From: an uncultured Muribaculaceae bacterium | Lineage (GTDB): Bacteria > Bacteroidota > Bacteroidia > Bacteroidales > Muribaculaceae | DNA length: 10,699 nt | NCBI GenBank assembly: GCA_910578665.1 | Contig: CAJTQU010000036.1 | Span: forward strand, 1-10,699 | Reading direction: 5' to 3' | Shown: in pieces, positions 1 through 7,363 of the stretch | How positions within the stretch are numbered: the first letter of the stretch is position 1 | How the letters are laid out: every line of letters starts with the position of its first letter | Notes under the pieces: generated by a model | What the model was told of the DNA's origin: nothing | What the model saw: the letters and a program-made list of their open reading frames with translations, nothing else | Database searches by the model: none | Position numbers and translations under genes: made by a program

Positions 1-2
1 AT

Positions 3-566
3 TCATTCATAATCTCAAACCCTCTGACCCGTCAATATTTTTCAGGACGCCACATACGTTGTATATGTATTGTTATTATTGAGGGTTGGTACGGAGGATT
101 CTGGCATTATCGACAACAACAAGGTGCCGGTATCGTGAAGGAAGGACTGAAACGGAGGATGTATTTCTATTACCAGGAACGATACGGATGCTATATTGGT
201 GAGTCTGCCGAGATAGAGACTGTTCCGGTATTTCCCCACGACATGCATGGCGTGTTTATCTCCAATATGAGCAAGATAGGCCGTAATGTTGTGATCTTCC
301 AGCATGTCACTATAGGCTCGAATACTTTGAAAGGCCATCCCCGTTCTGGCTCTCCGACTATAGGGAATAATGTCTATATCGGTGCCGGTGCTAAAATTAT
401 AGGTAATGTCACAATCGGCGATAACTGCCGTATCGGAGCCAATTGCGTGGTAGTTAAGGATATGCCGGCCAATAGAACGGCTGTTGCGGCGTCTACGCGT
501 TTCATATATTCGGATAGTGTAAATGACAACGAGTTTGTCTCTGCCCGTGATTTTATAATCAAATAA
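3..566 (+). CDS. Hexapeptide-repeat acyltransferase, serine O-acetyltransferase (CysE)-like, 5'-partial
   Basis: A left-handed beta-helix (LbH) acetyltransferase that probably moves an acetyl group from acetyl-CoA to a small molecule or sugar. Seen: hexapeptide repeats fill most of the readable protein (GVFISNMSKIGRNVVIFQHV, TIGNNVYIGAGAKIIGNVTI, GDNCRIGANCVVVKDM). FPHDMHG sits where CysE has its catalytic-histidine DHATG segment, and VAAST stands in for the usual AGVPA end. The frame has no stop back to base 3, and residues just before any internal start (GFWHYRQQ, KEGLKRRMYFYYQERYG) resemble the basic/aromatic N-terminal helix of this family. I therefore read the gene as cut by the window edge. 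Internal starts at GTG 135 or ATG 159 are possible; the GGAGG before 159 touches the ATG and is too close to act as an RBS. The stop lies 17 nt before the next gene, so it is probably co-transcribed. In this setting, polymer-precursor acetylation is more likely than cysteine synthesis; that is inference. Confidence 0.8.
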   Translation, partial: SFIISNPLTRQYFSGRHIRCICIVIIEGWYGGFWHYRQQQGAGIVKEGLKRRMYFYYQERYGCYIGESAEIETVPVFPHDMHGVFISNMSKIGRNVVIFQHVTIGSNTLKGHPRSGSPTIGNNVYIGAGAKIIGNVTIGDNCRIGANCVVVKDMPANRTAVAASTRFIYSDSVNDNEFVSARDFIIK

Positions 567-583
567 CTATTATATTGCAAGTC

Positions 584-2674
584 ATGATAACCAAAAAGAG
601 GGTACTTGCCGTTGCTCTTGTTTTTGTTGCATTTTATTTTCTTGCGGCGTTAGCTTGCCGTCTGCTTGGCGGCGGAATGATGGTATATTTGCTGCTTGCA
701 GTATCTATAATTGTCTGCACGGTATTGTGTTTTACTCTGTATGATACGGTATGTGGGGCTTTCGCCATTATCCGCAATAAAGTTAGAGACCGTTTGTACG
801 GCATTACGCCGGTCGATAAGATATATCCCGTTATATCAGGGGAACAGAAGAATACTGTAAAGAATGCACTGAAAATTACATTTACCGGAGATCTTATTCT
901 TCTTAGAGAAATGGTTGAGCGGGCTTATGATACCCAGTCTGGGGAATATAATTTTGACAGTATGTTTGCTCATGTCAGTGACATATGGAAGAGTAGCGAT
1001 CTGGCACTGGGTGTTTTCGAAGGTCCGCTAGGGGGAGAAAGCCGAGGATATTCCACCAGTAATTATGCTGACGGCATACCTTTGGCATTGAACTTTCCAG
1101 ACTCGTTTGCCACTGCGGTGAAAAACAGCGGCATAGATCTTGTAACTGTAGCCAATAATCACATATTTGATGTGGGTATCGAGGGTGGCATGCGTACTCT
1201 GGACAAGCTAGACGAGATTGGGCTTGATTATGTGGGGGCTTATAGGAATAAAAAGGAGTATGACACGCCTAAGATAGTCAGTCTGAATGGTAAGAGAATA
1301 GGAGTCCTGGCCTATACCTACGGGCAGAACGGTGTGTGTGATGATTTCTTTTTTGATGAAAAGACGAGGTTCTATATGCGTCCTGTGGTCAGTGCGGATT
1401 CCAAATATTTTAAACGTAATGTATCTCTGGTCAAAGACGATTTTGAGCGATTGAAGGCTGAGCATCCTGATTTGGTCATAGTGCTTCCGCATATGGGCGC
1501 GCAGTTTCGCAGACAACCGGACACAACCCAGCGGAAATGGTGTGATATTTTTGTTGAATTGGGGGCTGATATTATTTTTTCAGACCATACACACCATGTC
1601 CAGCCGTTGGAATGGCGTAAAAATTCGTTTGGCAAGAATGTGTTGATAGTACATTGTCCTGGCAATTTTGTCAATTCTTATGTCGGCTATAACGGTGATG
1701 CCTCTATGATTGTTTCTGCGTATCTTGACAGGGATACTCTGGAGCCTGTGGCGGCTTCGGTCACGCCTGTTTACGCGCATTGTCCCCAAAACGGCATGTG
1801 GACCGGGCTGCCGGTGTATAAGGCTGTGACAGACAAAGGCATATATTCCACACTCAGCAGAGCTGATTACAGAAGGCTTGCCGAGGTACACAGGCTTGTT
1901 ACCGAGGTGGCAATAGATGCTCCGCTAGGCATAGACAATGTACAAAAGGAGTATTGTTATTTCCCTGAAACAGGATATGTCAGGAATACCCCCCCGATTT
2001 TGGAAAATTGCAATGATATTCTTCATGAAAGCTGTATTGTGCAATGCATATCAGAGGCATCCTCGGTATGTTTTGTAGGGGATTCTGTCACTGAAGGCAC
2101 GAAGAACGGCGGATACGGATGGTTTGAGCCATTGGCCGGTTTGTTTCCTGATAAGAGAATATCAAGATTTGCCAAAGGAGGAGAGACATCCAGATGGTTA
2201 TTGCAAAACGCGGAGACTGTGGCCTATGTTAAAGCAGCTCTGTATGTGGTGGCCATAGGCTGCAATGACATACGCTATCGAAACGACAGCGTATGTGCCA
2301 TGAGTGCCGAAGAATATGTGGATAATATAGAGAAGTTTGTGAGGGTTGTGCTAATTCATAATCCTGCTGCGAAATTTGCTTTTATAGCACCATGGCGCAG
2401 CCTTTATTTTGACGCGTATTTTAATGTTACGAACCATAGTGACAGGATGAGGCTTTATTCGGATTATACGCAGGGACTGGAATCTTATTGTCATAGTGCC
2501 GGGCATTTGTTTCTTGATCCTAATCCTTGGATTTTTGATCGAATGACCGAGCCTGTTATAAGGACTGCCGGCCAAGGATCTGTGCTAAGAGATTTTATCC
2601 ATCCGGATGCATTCAACGGTATTGCTCTCTACAGCCGTGCTGTTGCGGCGTGCCGCAAGATTGACGACAATTGA
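584..2674 (+). CDS. Membrane-anchored CapA-domain / SGNH-hydrolase fusion protein
   Basis: A 696-residue two-domain protein. Residues about 5-28 and 32-55 are hydrophobic and look like two membrane helices. Residues about 97-365 match the CapA/PgsA family of poly-gamma-glutamate capsule proteins (metallophosphoesterase-like fold): FTGDLIL near 100, ANNHIFDVG near 190, PHMGAQF near 303, SDHTHHVQP near 333 and GNFV near 360. Residues about 495-690 form a GDSL/SGNH hydrolase with every block present: GDS (Ser 501), AKGGE (Gly 532 region), GCND (Asn 561) and DFIHPD (Asp 670, His 673). Such domains usually remove or transfer acyl groups on polysaccharides. The ATG at 584 is chosen over an in-frame TTG at 575 because it is a normal start and leads straight into basic residues and the first helix. 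The gaps to its neighbours are 17 and 19 nt. Inferred role: surface-polymer assembly with acyl editing on the outer side of the inner membrane. Both domain assignments are firm; the substrate is unknown. Confidence 0.88.
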   Translation: MITKKRVLAVALVFVAFYFLAALACRLLGGGMMVYLLLAVSIIVCTVLCFTLYDTVCGAFAIIRNKVRDRLYGITPVDKIYPVISGEQKNTVKNALKITFTGDLILLREMVERAYDTQSGEYNFDSMFAHVSDIWKSSDLALGVFEGPLGGESRGYSTSNYADGIPLALNFPDSFATAVKNSGIDLVTVANNHIFDVGIEGGMRTLDKLDEIGLDYVGAYRNKKEYDTPKIVSLNGKRIGVLAYTYGQNGVCDDFFFDEKTRFYMRPVVSADSKYFKRNVSLVKDDFERLKAEHPDLVIVLPHMGAQFRRQPDTTQRKWCDIFVELGADIIFSDHTHHVQPLEWRKNSFGKNVLIVHCPGNFVNSYVGYNGDASMIVSAYLDRDTLEPVAASVTPVYAHCPQNGMWTGLPVYKAVTDKGIYSTLSRADYRRLAEVHRLVTEVAIDAPLGIDNVQKEYCYFPETGYVRNTPPILENCNDILHESCIVQCISEASSVCFVGDSVTEGTKNGGYGWFEPLAGLFPDKRISRFAKGGETSRWLLQNAETVAYVKAALYVVAIGCNDIRYRNDSVCAMSAEEYVDNIEKFVRVVLIHNPAAKFAFIAPWRSLYFDAYFNVTNHSDRMRLYSDYTQGLESYCHSAGHLFLDPNPWIFDRMTEPVIRTAGQGSVLRDFIHPDAFNGIALYSRAVAACRKIDDN

Positions 2675-2693
2675 CCGTATTACAGAGAATTGT

Positions 2694-3878
2694 ATGGATT
2701 TATATGATTTGAAGACCCCTTGTTTTATTTTTGACGAGGATGAGTTTGGGCGCGGAGTAAATGGATTTAGGGATGCGCTCCAGTCAGAATTCGGTAAAGT
2801 TTCTATCGGTTATTCGGTAAAGACTAACTCGCTGCCTTACGCTATGCGCAAGGCTCGCGAACATGGCTGTATGGCGGAGGTTGTAAGCCACGATGAATAT
2901 ATTCTGGCCAGGTTGTGCGGCTATTTGCCCCACGAAATAATCTATAACGGCCCGATGAAGTCTAAAGAGACTTTTCTTGAGGCTGTTTCAGGCGGAGCCG
3001 TTGTTAACCTTGAGTCATGGCGCGAGTTCGGCTGGCTCGGGGAACTGCCGTCTGACGGTCAATTCAATATAGGTATACGCCTGAACATCAATATCTCGCA
3101 TGTCTCACCCGAGGATGCGGACGGGGATGATGACAACAGTCGTTTCGGCTTTAGTGAAGAGAGTGGTGAGTTTGCCGAGGCTCTGGCGCGTCTGGAGGTA
3201 TTGCCTAATGTAAGAATTGCCGGATTGCACATACACCGTACCACGCATTCGCGCCTGCCCCGTTTTTATGAGCGTTCTGTGGCATACGCTGCCGGCGTGG
3301 TCCATAAGTATGGGCTCGCGCTGGATTATCTTGATGTGGGCGGTGGTTATTTCGGTATCTTTCCCGGCAAGCCTGTGTTTGCGGACTATGCCGCGGCCAT
3401 ACATGCTTCGCTGGCCCGTCACGGCATGGAGGGGCTGCATGTTATTGTAGAGCCGGGAAACGCCCTTGTTGCCAGTCCGTTTGCGTTCCTTACCGAGGTC
3501 ATTGACATTAAAAGGATAGGCGGTGGGACAGTATTTGCCACCACTGACGGTTCTCGTAACGATATCGACCCGTTTTTTAGAAAAAGTGGCTATATGAGCG
3601 AGATCATCCGAAAAGATGGTCTGCGTCCGACAGTTCCGTTACAGGTTATATCCGGTTGTACCTGTCTGGAGTATGACCGTCTTTTCAGTCTGTCTGGACA
3701 GGAAGCCCTGTCTGTAGGCGACAGGATAATGTATCGCAATGTAGGTGCGTATACGATGACACTTTCTCCACAGTTCATACGTTTGTGGCCTAGGGTCTAT
3801 GCCGTTGACGGCGCGGGCACGTGTTTCGAGGTGCGCCGTAGTGGCCGGGCTTCGGATATCGAGTTGCTTGACAAATAA
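2694..3878 (+). CDS. Fold-type III PLP-dependent decarboxylase (diaminopimelate/ornithine decarboxylase family)
   Basis: A 394-residue cytoplasmic enzyme with the alanine-racemase-like barrel followed by a C-terminal beta domain. Visible active-site parts: YSVKTNSLP (Lys 43, expected PLP Schiff base), LHIH (178-181), DVGGGYFG (214-221, phosphate loop), VEPGNALV (252-259), CTCLEYD (Cys 324 and Asp 328, spaced as in the CESGD/CDGLD motif) and VGAYTM (350-355). The family decarboxylates amino acids such as diaminopimelate, ornithine or carboxynorspermidine. Two motifs depart from true LysA: HIHRTT replaces HIGS, and Leu 325 stands where LysA has Glu and ornithine decarboxylase has Asp, a substrate-contact position. 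I therefore do not call it lysA. The ATG at 2694 is used; a longer frame back to 2607 would run into the preceding gene. It lies 19 nt after the CapA-SGNH gene and 18 nt before the ATP-grasp gene, which suggests that it supplies or modifies an amino compound for that ligase. Confidence 0.87.
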   Translation: MDLYDLKTPCFIFDEDEFGRGVNGFRDALQSEFGKVSIGYSVKTNSLPYAMRKAREHGCMAEVVSHDEYILARLCGYLPHEIIYNGPMKSKETFLEAVSGGAVVNLESWREFGWLGELPSDGQFNIGIRLNINISHVSPEDADGDDDNSRFGFSEESGEFAEALARLEVLPNVRIAGLHIHRTTHSRLPRFYERSVAYAAGVVHKYGLALDYLDVGGGYFGIFPGKPVFADYAAAIHASLARHGMEGLHVIVEPGNALVASPFAFLTEVIDIKRIGGGTVFATTDGSRNDIDPFFRKSGYMSEIIRKDGLRPTVPLQVISGCTCLEYDRLFSLSGQEALSVGDRIMYRNVGAYTMTLSPQFIRLWPRVYAVDGAGTCFEVRRSGRASDIELLDK

Positions 3879-3896
3879 TAAACAAAAAACAATAAG

Positions 3897-4898
3897 ATGA
3901 ACAATCTGCTCTTCTGCAGCGTAGGGCGTCGTGGGCGCCTGCTGCGTGATGTAAAGGAAACGATAGGTAAAACAGGCCTTGTGGTAGGTACTGATCTGCA
4001 GTCTACCGCTCCGGCTCTCCAGTTTTGTGACCGTCCGTATGTAGTGCCTCGTATAACAGATCCAGGCTACATAGACACTATTCTCGATATATGCCGCGAG
4101 AACGATATTAAGGCGGTAACCACCCTTATAGACCCCGAGATAGAGATTCTTGCTGCTAATGCCGGACGATTCAAGGCTGCCGGGATCATCCCTCTCTGCC
4201 CTGCCTCCGACAGTGCGGTTTATTGTTTTGATAAATACGAGCTTTTTAAATATCTCACAGAGAAAGGAATCCGGACCCCTCTTACGTTTCATGACTGGGA
4301 CGCTTTCAAGGCTGCTCTGGCCGACGGTAGTATATCGTTTCCGGTGTTCATGAAACCTGTCTGTGGCAGTGGCAGCGTTGGAGCGCATAAGGTACACACG
4401 CTGGAACAGGCCGAGGCCGACTGGCATAGCGGAGAGCATGACTATATTATTCAAGAGCTGATGACAGGAGGTGATTGTGATGCCGATGTGTATGTCGATA
4501 CCATATCGCACAAGGCTGTGGCTGCCTTTTCTAAAAAAAAGATTGAGACGCGTATTGGAGGTGCTAGTAAGACTATCTCTTTCAAAGATCCGGAACTCTT
4601 TAGGTTCATTGAGGAAATCTGCTCTGTATTCGAGTTTAACGGCCCTCTCGACATGGACTTTTTTATAAAGGATGGGAAATATTATCTTTCTGAGATAAAT
4701 CCACGTTTCGGAGGCGCTTATCTTCATGCGTATGGTGCCGGTGTAGACTTCATCAAGCTAATTGTCAACAATATCAACGGTATTGAGAATCCTGTACACC
4801 TCGGCGGCTACGATGATGACGTGCTCATGCTTATGTATGACGATGTTGTAATTGCCAAGGCATCTGATCTGGTAAACCGCGACTTTTCAACAATATAA
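3897..4898 (+). CDS. ATP-grasp ligase, CarB/PylC-like
   Basis: A 333-residue ATP-grasp protein, a family that forms amide, peptide or thioester-type bonds through acyl-phosphate intermediates. The N-terminus (LLFCSVGRRGRLLRD, residues 4-18) is a Rossmann-like pre-ATP-grasp domain as in the carbamoyl-phosphate synthase large subunit and PylC. The ATP-grasp domain follows: FDKYELFKYL (111-120), PVFMKPVCGSGSVG (149-162, Lys 153 and a glycine-rich loop), IIQELMTGGD (184-193, adenine-contact strand), and the metal site GPLDMDFF (249-256) with LSEINPRFGG (264-273; Glu 266 and Asn 268 should bind Mg2+). It is far shorter than CarB and has no second synthetase half, so it is not carbamoyl-phosphate synthase. 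The start at 3897 is 18 nt after the decarboxylase stop. It is the last gene of the operon, followed by a strong terminator hairpin. Inferred: it ligates an amino acid or amine, perhaps made by the gene before it, onto a carboxylate of a polymer precursor. Confidence 0.88.
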   Translation: MNNLLFCSVGRRGRLLRDVKETIGKTGLVVGTDLQSTAPALQFCDRPYVVPRITDPGYIDTILDICRENDIKAVTTLIDPEIEILAANAGRFKAAGIIPLCPASDSAVYCFDKYELFKYLTEKGIRTPLTFHDWDAFKAALADGSISFPVFMKPVCGSGSVGAHKVHTLEQAEADWHSGEHDYIIQELMTGGDCDADVYVDTISHKAVAAFSKKKIETRIGGASKTISFKDPELFRFIEEICSVFEFNGPLDMDFFIKDGKYYLSEINPRFGGAYLHAYGAGVDFIKLIVNNINGIENPVHLGGYDDDVLMLMYDDVVIAKASDLVNRDFSTI

Positions 4899-4917
4899 CT
4901 GTGTGATAGCGGATGGT

Positions 4918-4957
4918 AACGGCCCGGGTGATAATTCACCCGGGCCGTTGTTTTATA
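4918..4957 (+). terminator. Rho-independent terminator of the envelope operon
   Basis: A perfect 14-bp stem (AACGGCCCGGGTGA at 4918-4931 pairing with 4936-4949) closes a 4-nt TAAT loop and is followed by G-TTTT-ATAT. It begins 20 nt after the ATP-grasp stop. Read on the - strand, the downstream side is not T-rich, so it should act mainly on the + strand operon. It also lies just past the end of the convergent amylase gene and may slow transcription from that side. Confidence 0.9.
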
Positions 4958-4969
4958 TCTTTGGCGGTT

Positions 4970-6406
4970 TTATTTTGTGAGGATGTAGGTGCGGTGTGGC
5001 GCGGCGATACCTTTTAAACGTCCTTTTTTTACTTTGAATTCTTTATTGTACACTTTGTCGCGGTATGTTCCGTCAGGTAGTCCTGTAGGCAGGTCTATGA
5101 AGCTGGCACTGTCAGCTATATTTGCTATGGCTGCTCCTTTACGTCCTCGGTTGACGAGAAGTATGCTGCCGTTGTCGGATACCTGTATGTCTTCTTTCTG
5201 TCCTTTCATAGCCTGGCGGAAGTGGTTAACCGCGCTTACTTCCGGATGAAAGAATTCATCGTTACCGCGGGCGCCGGCCACGTTGTCACCCCAATAGTTG
5301 TCACGGGTTGATCCCATGGGTCGTGAGAAGAAAAGCGGCACGCCGTTCTGACGGGCTGTCAGGAAGACCCATCCGGTGCGTATCTGTTCGTCGGTCAGAC
5401 CGGCGCTTTCGTGGGCGTTGCAGTATGTGTCGTGGCTTTCTACCCATGTTGTGAGATATTCGGGAGCCGCATTGTGCCGCCAGTCTTTTAAGTCGGTGTC
5501 TTTTGCCGATTTGTGTTCGAGTGCCTGGCGGAGTATGTGGCCGTAGCTTGACGCTGTCTGGCCGAAATAGCCTGCATATTCTGCTTCGGGCACATTTTTA
5601 TCTTGAAGCACCTCGCCGTAGACGAACAGGTCGTCATATGGTACGGATAAACGTACTCCTTTCACTGCTTTGCGGCCTGTGGCAACATCCCAGAAATCGT
5701 TTTCCCTGACGCCTGAGGCTTTGTCTACCGGGTCGGAGTGCACGCCTATATGTTTGGCCGTGTCGTATCGGAAACCGCGCACTCCGAGGGCGAGCAGGTC
5801 GTTGACATACTGCATGTAGTATTTTTGGAAGTCAGGGTTTTCGGTGTTTACATCAGGTAGTCCGCCGCTGCCCCACAGAGTGCATTGGAGCCTGTCGTTA
5901 TAGTCGCGCACAGCTTCCAGACCGTTGCTGTGGTATAGTTTGCCGCGTCCACCTACGGCTTTGACCATATTGTCTGACACCAGGTCTATGTCAAATGCCG
6001 TGTGGTTGGGCAGCACGTCGACTATTACACGCACGCCGTAACGTGCCGCAGAGTCGGTCATGGCTTTAAGCTGGTCGCGTGTACCTACTATATCATTACC
6101 TATGGTCCAGTCTGTGGGCTGGTAATAATGGTACCAGTTGCCCCCTTTTTCACCCGGATTTGAATATAATTTCGTGTTTCCTTCGGGGGGTGTCAGACAT
6201 GCCTGTGCAGGTGATGTCTGCACCATGGTGAATCCGGCATCATGGATAGCTTTCATGTTTTCGGCTATTTGTGGAAAGCTCCAGCTCCACGCGTGCAGTA
6301 TGGTCTCTTCGTTGGTTGCGTCAGGATTGTGTGTCACCCTGTCTTTGGCAGTGGCCGTTAGCGCGCATATGCCCAGGCATAGCGGCACTGTGATGTATTT
6401 GTGCAT
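4970..6406 (-). CDS. Secreted alpha-amylase, GH13 family, Bacillus AmyE-like
   Basis: A 478-residue endo-acting alpha-1,4-glucan hydrolase. The N-terminus (residues 1-20, ending ALTATA before KD) looks like a Sec signal peptide cut after Ala 20. No lipobox is present, so a periplasmic or released enzyme is expected. All GH13 regions are visible: DVLPNH (130-135), GFRYDTAKH (211-219, nucleophile Asp 215), YGEVLQD (263-269, acid/base Glu 265) and WVESHDTY (321-328, Asp 326). Around them ILHAWSWSF, VQTSPAQA, YYQPTDWTIGN, SYGHILRQAL and PLFFSRPMGS closely follow B. subtilis AmyE as I recall it (GH13_28-like). The 61-residue Glu-to-Asp spacing matches, while the Asp-to-Glu interval is about 18 residues longer. 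There is a short beta domain after residue 390 but no starch-binding module. It starts 40 nt after nadC with no promoter seen in between, so it is probably co-transcribed with it. Confidence 0.93.
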   Translation of the reverse strand: MHKYITVPLCLGICALTATAKDRVTHNPDATNEETILHAWSWSFPQIAENMKAIHDAGFTMVQTSPAQACLTPPEGNTKLYSNPGEKGGNWYHYYQPTDWTIGNDIVGTRDQLKAMTDSAARYGVRVIVDVLPNHTAFDIDLVSDNMVKAVGGRGKLYHSNGLEAVRDYNDRLQCTLWGSGGLPDVNTENPDFQKYYMQYVNDLLALGVRGFRYDTAKHIGVHSDPVDKASGVRENDFWDVATGRKAVKGVRLSVPYDDLFVYGEVLQDKNVPEAEYAGYFGQTASSYGHILRQALEHKSAKDTDLKDWRHNAAPEYLTTWVESHDTYCNAHESAGLTDEQIRTGWVFLTARQNGVPLFFSRPMGSTRDNYWGDNVAGARGNDEFFHPEVSAVNHFRQAMKGQKEDIQVSDNGSILLVNRGRKGAAIANIADSASFIDLPTGLPDGTYRDKVYNKEFKVKKGRLKGIAAPHRTYILTK

Positions 6407-6446
6407 GATGGGAATTTATTTAGGTTGCTTGTTGTAGTGGTCCGGG

Positions 6447-7295
6447 CTACATGGCTTTGAATGACATGTCAAGTCCTTTGACGGAATGGGTTAGTGCGCC
6501 GACGGATATGAAGTCTACGCCAGTTTCGCCGTATGCCCGTAGTGTTTCGAGCGTTATGCCGCCTGATGATTCGGTTTCGCACCGGCCGTCAACGAGTTGT
6601 ACGGCTTCGGCTGTCAGTTCTGGTGTGAAGTTGTCGAACATGATACGGTCTACGCCTCCTATGGCTAGTACGCGGCGTATATCGTCGAGGCTTCTTACTT
6701 CAACCTCTATTTTTATATTTCGTCCTGTTTCTTCCAGATATTTGTGTGCGGCGTTGACGGCTTGTTCTATTCCTCCGGCAAAGTCGATATGGTTGTCTTT
6801 GATCAGTATCATGTCGAAAAGACCTATGCGGTGGTTTACTCCTCCGCCTGTCTTTACTGCTTCTTTTTCAAGCATACGCATTCCGGGGGTTGTCTTGCGA
6901 GTGTCGAGCACGCGTGTGTGCAGTCCTTCGAGACGCTGCTGGTATTTGTCTGTCATTGTGGCCACTCCGCTCATGCGCTGCATGATATTGAGCATGGTGC
7001 GTTCGGCCACAAGCAGCGATCGCACACTTCCCTCTACTGTGAAAGCCACATCGCCTGGTTTGACACGTGTTCCGTCGTTTATAAATACTTCCATCTTTAG
7101 TTCCGGATCTATCTTTGCCAGAACCTGGCGCGCTATGTTTACGCCGGAAAGGATGCCTTCTTCTTTGATGAGCAGGCGGCTTTTGCCACGGGCTTCGGCA
7201 GGGATGGTGGACAGTGTGGTATGGTCTCCGTCACCTACATCTTCGGCAAAAGCGAGGTTTAGCAGGTCGTCGATAAGTTCGTCTTTGGTCTTCAT
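6447..7295 (-). CDS. nadC: Nicotinate-nucleotide pyrophosphorylase (quinolinate phosphoribosyltransferase)
   Basis: A 282-residue cytoplasmic enzyme of NAD synthesis that converts quinolinate and PRPP to nicotinate mononucleotide, CO2 and pyrophosphate. Family signatures run in order: EDVGDGDHTT (18-27), AERTMLNIMQRMSG (97-110), DTRKTTPGMR (131-140), KTGGGVNHRIGL (148-159), IKDNHI (165-170), EVEV (197-200), MFDNF (219-223), ESSGGI (242-247) and ISVGALTHS (263-271). Length is typical. The ATG at 7295 is chosen because the protein then begins MKTKDELIDDLL, as in relatives. In-frame ATGs at 7328 and 7355 add a non-conserved leader and would run through the putative promoter area. It diverges from rlmH and is followed on the same strand by the amylase gene. 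No nadA or nadB is in the window. Confidence 0.96.
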   Translation of the reverse strand: MKTKDELIDDLLNLAFAEDVGDGDHTTLSTIPAEARGKSRLLIKEEGILSGVNIARQVLAKIDPELKMEVFINDGTRVKPGDVAFTVEGSVRSLLVAERTMLNIMQRMSGVATMTDKYQQRLEGLHTRVLDTRKTTPGMRMLEKEAVKTGGGVNHRIGLFDMILIKDNHIDFAGGIEQAVNAAHKYLEETGRNIKIEVEVRSLDDIRRVLAIGGVDRIMFDNFTPELTAEAVQLVDGRCETESSGGITLETLRAYGETGVDFISVGALTHSVKGLDMSFKAM

Positions 7296-7315
7296 ATGGA
7301 AAATTTGTAATTTTG
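7284..7315 (+). promoter_or_regulatory. Bacteroidetes-type promoter for rlmH
   Basis: TTTG (7284-7287), a 20-nt spacer and TAATTTTG (7308-7315) match the Bacteroidetes -33/-7 consensus TTTG-N19-21-TAnnTTTG. Transcription would start near 7322, giving a leader of about 60 nt before the rlmH ATG. The element overlaps the nadC start codon, which lies between its two boxes. Consensus match only; no other evidence. Confidence 0.55.
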
Positions 7316-7363
7316 CATGCTGCCACATGTCTGTGCAGCGGAATGATAAAAACAATTTATACG

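Noticed and set aside
575..583. TTG start for the CapA-SGNH gene
   Set aside because: An ATG three codons later gives a normal N-terminus, and nothing supports the rare start.
2607..2693. Longer N-terminus for the PLP decarboxylase starting at 2607
   Set aside because: It would overlap the preceding gene by 68 nt with non-conserved residues; ATG 2694 begins the family-like MDLYDLKTPCF.
3105..3450. Overlapping short frames on both strands inside the decarboxylase gene
   Set aside because: They have no motifs and lie wholly within a well-supported gene in other frames.
3639..4727. A 362-codon open frame on the - strand across the decarboxylase end and the ATP-grasp gene
   Set aside because: It lies antisense to two genes with clear family motifs, its translation shows no recognisable domain, and it crosses the 18-nt intergenic gap. 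It is a by-product of codon bias.
7296..7355. Longer nadC N-terminus from ATG 7355 or 7328
   Set aside because: The added residues are not conserved in NadC and would be encoded by the promoter-bearing gap.
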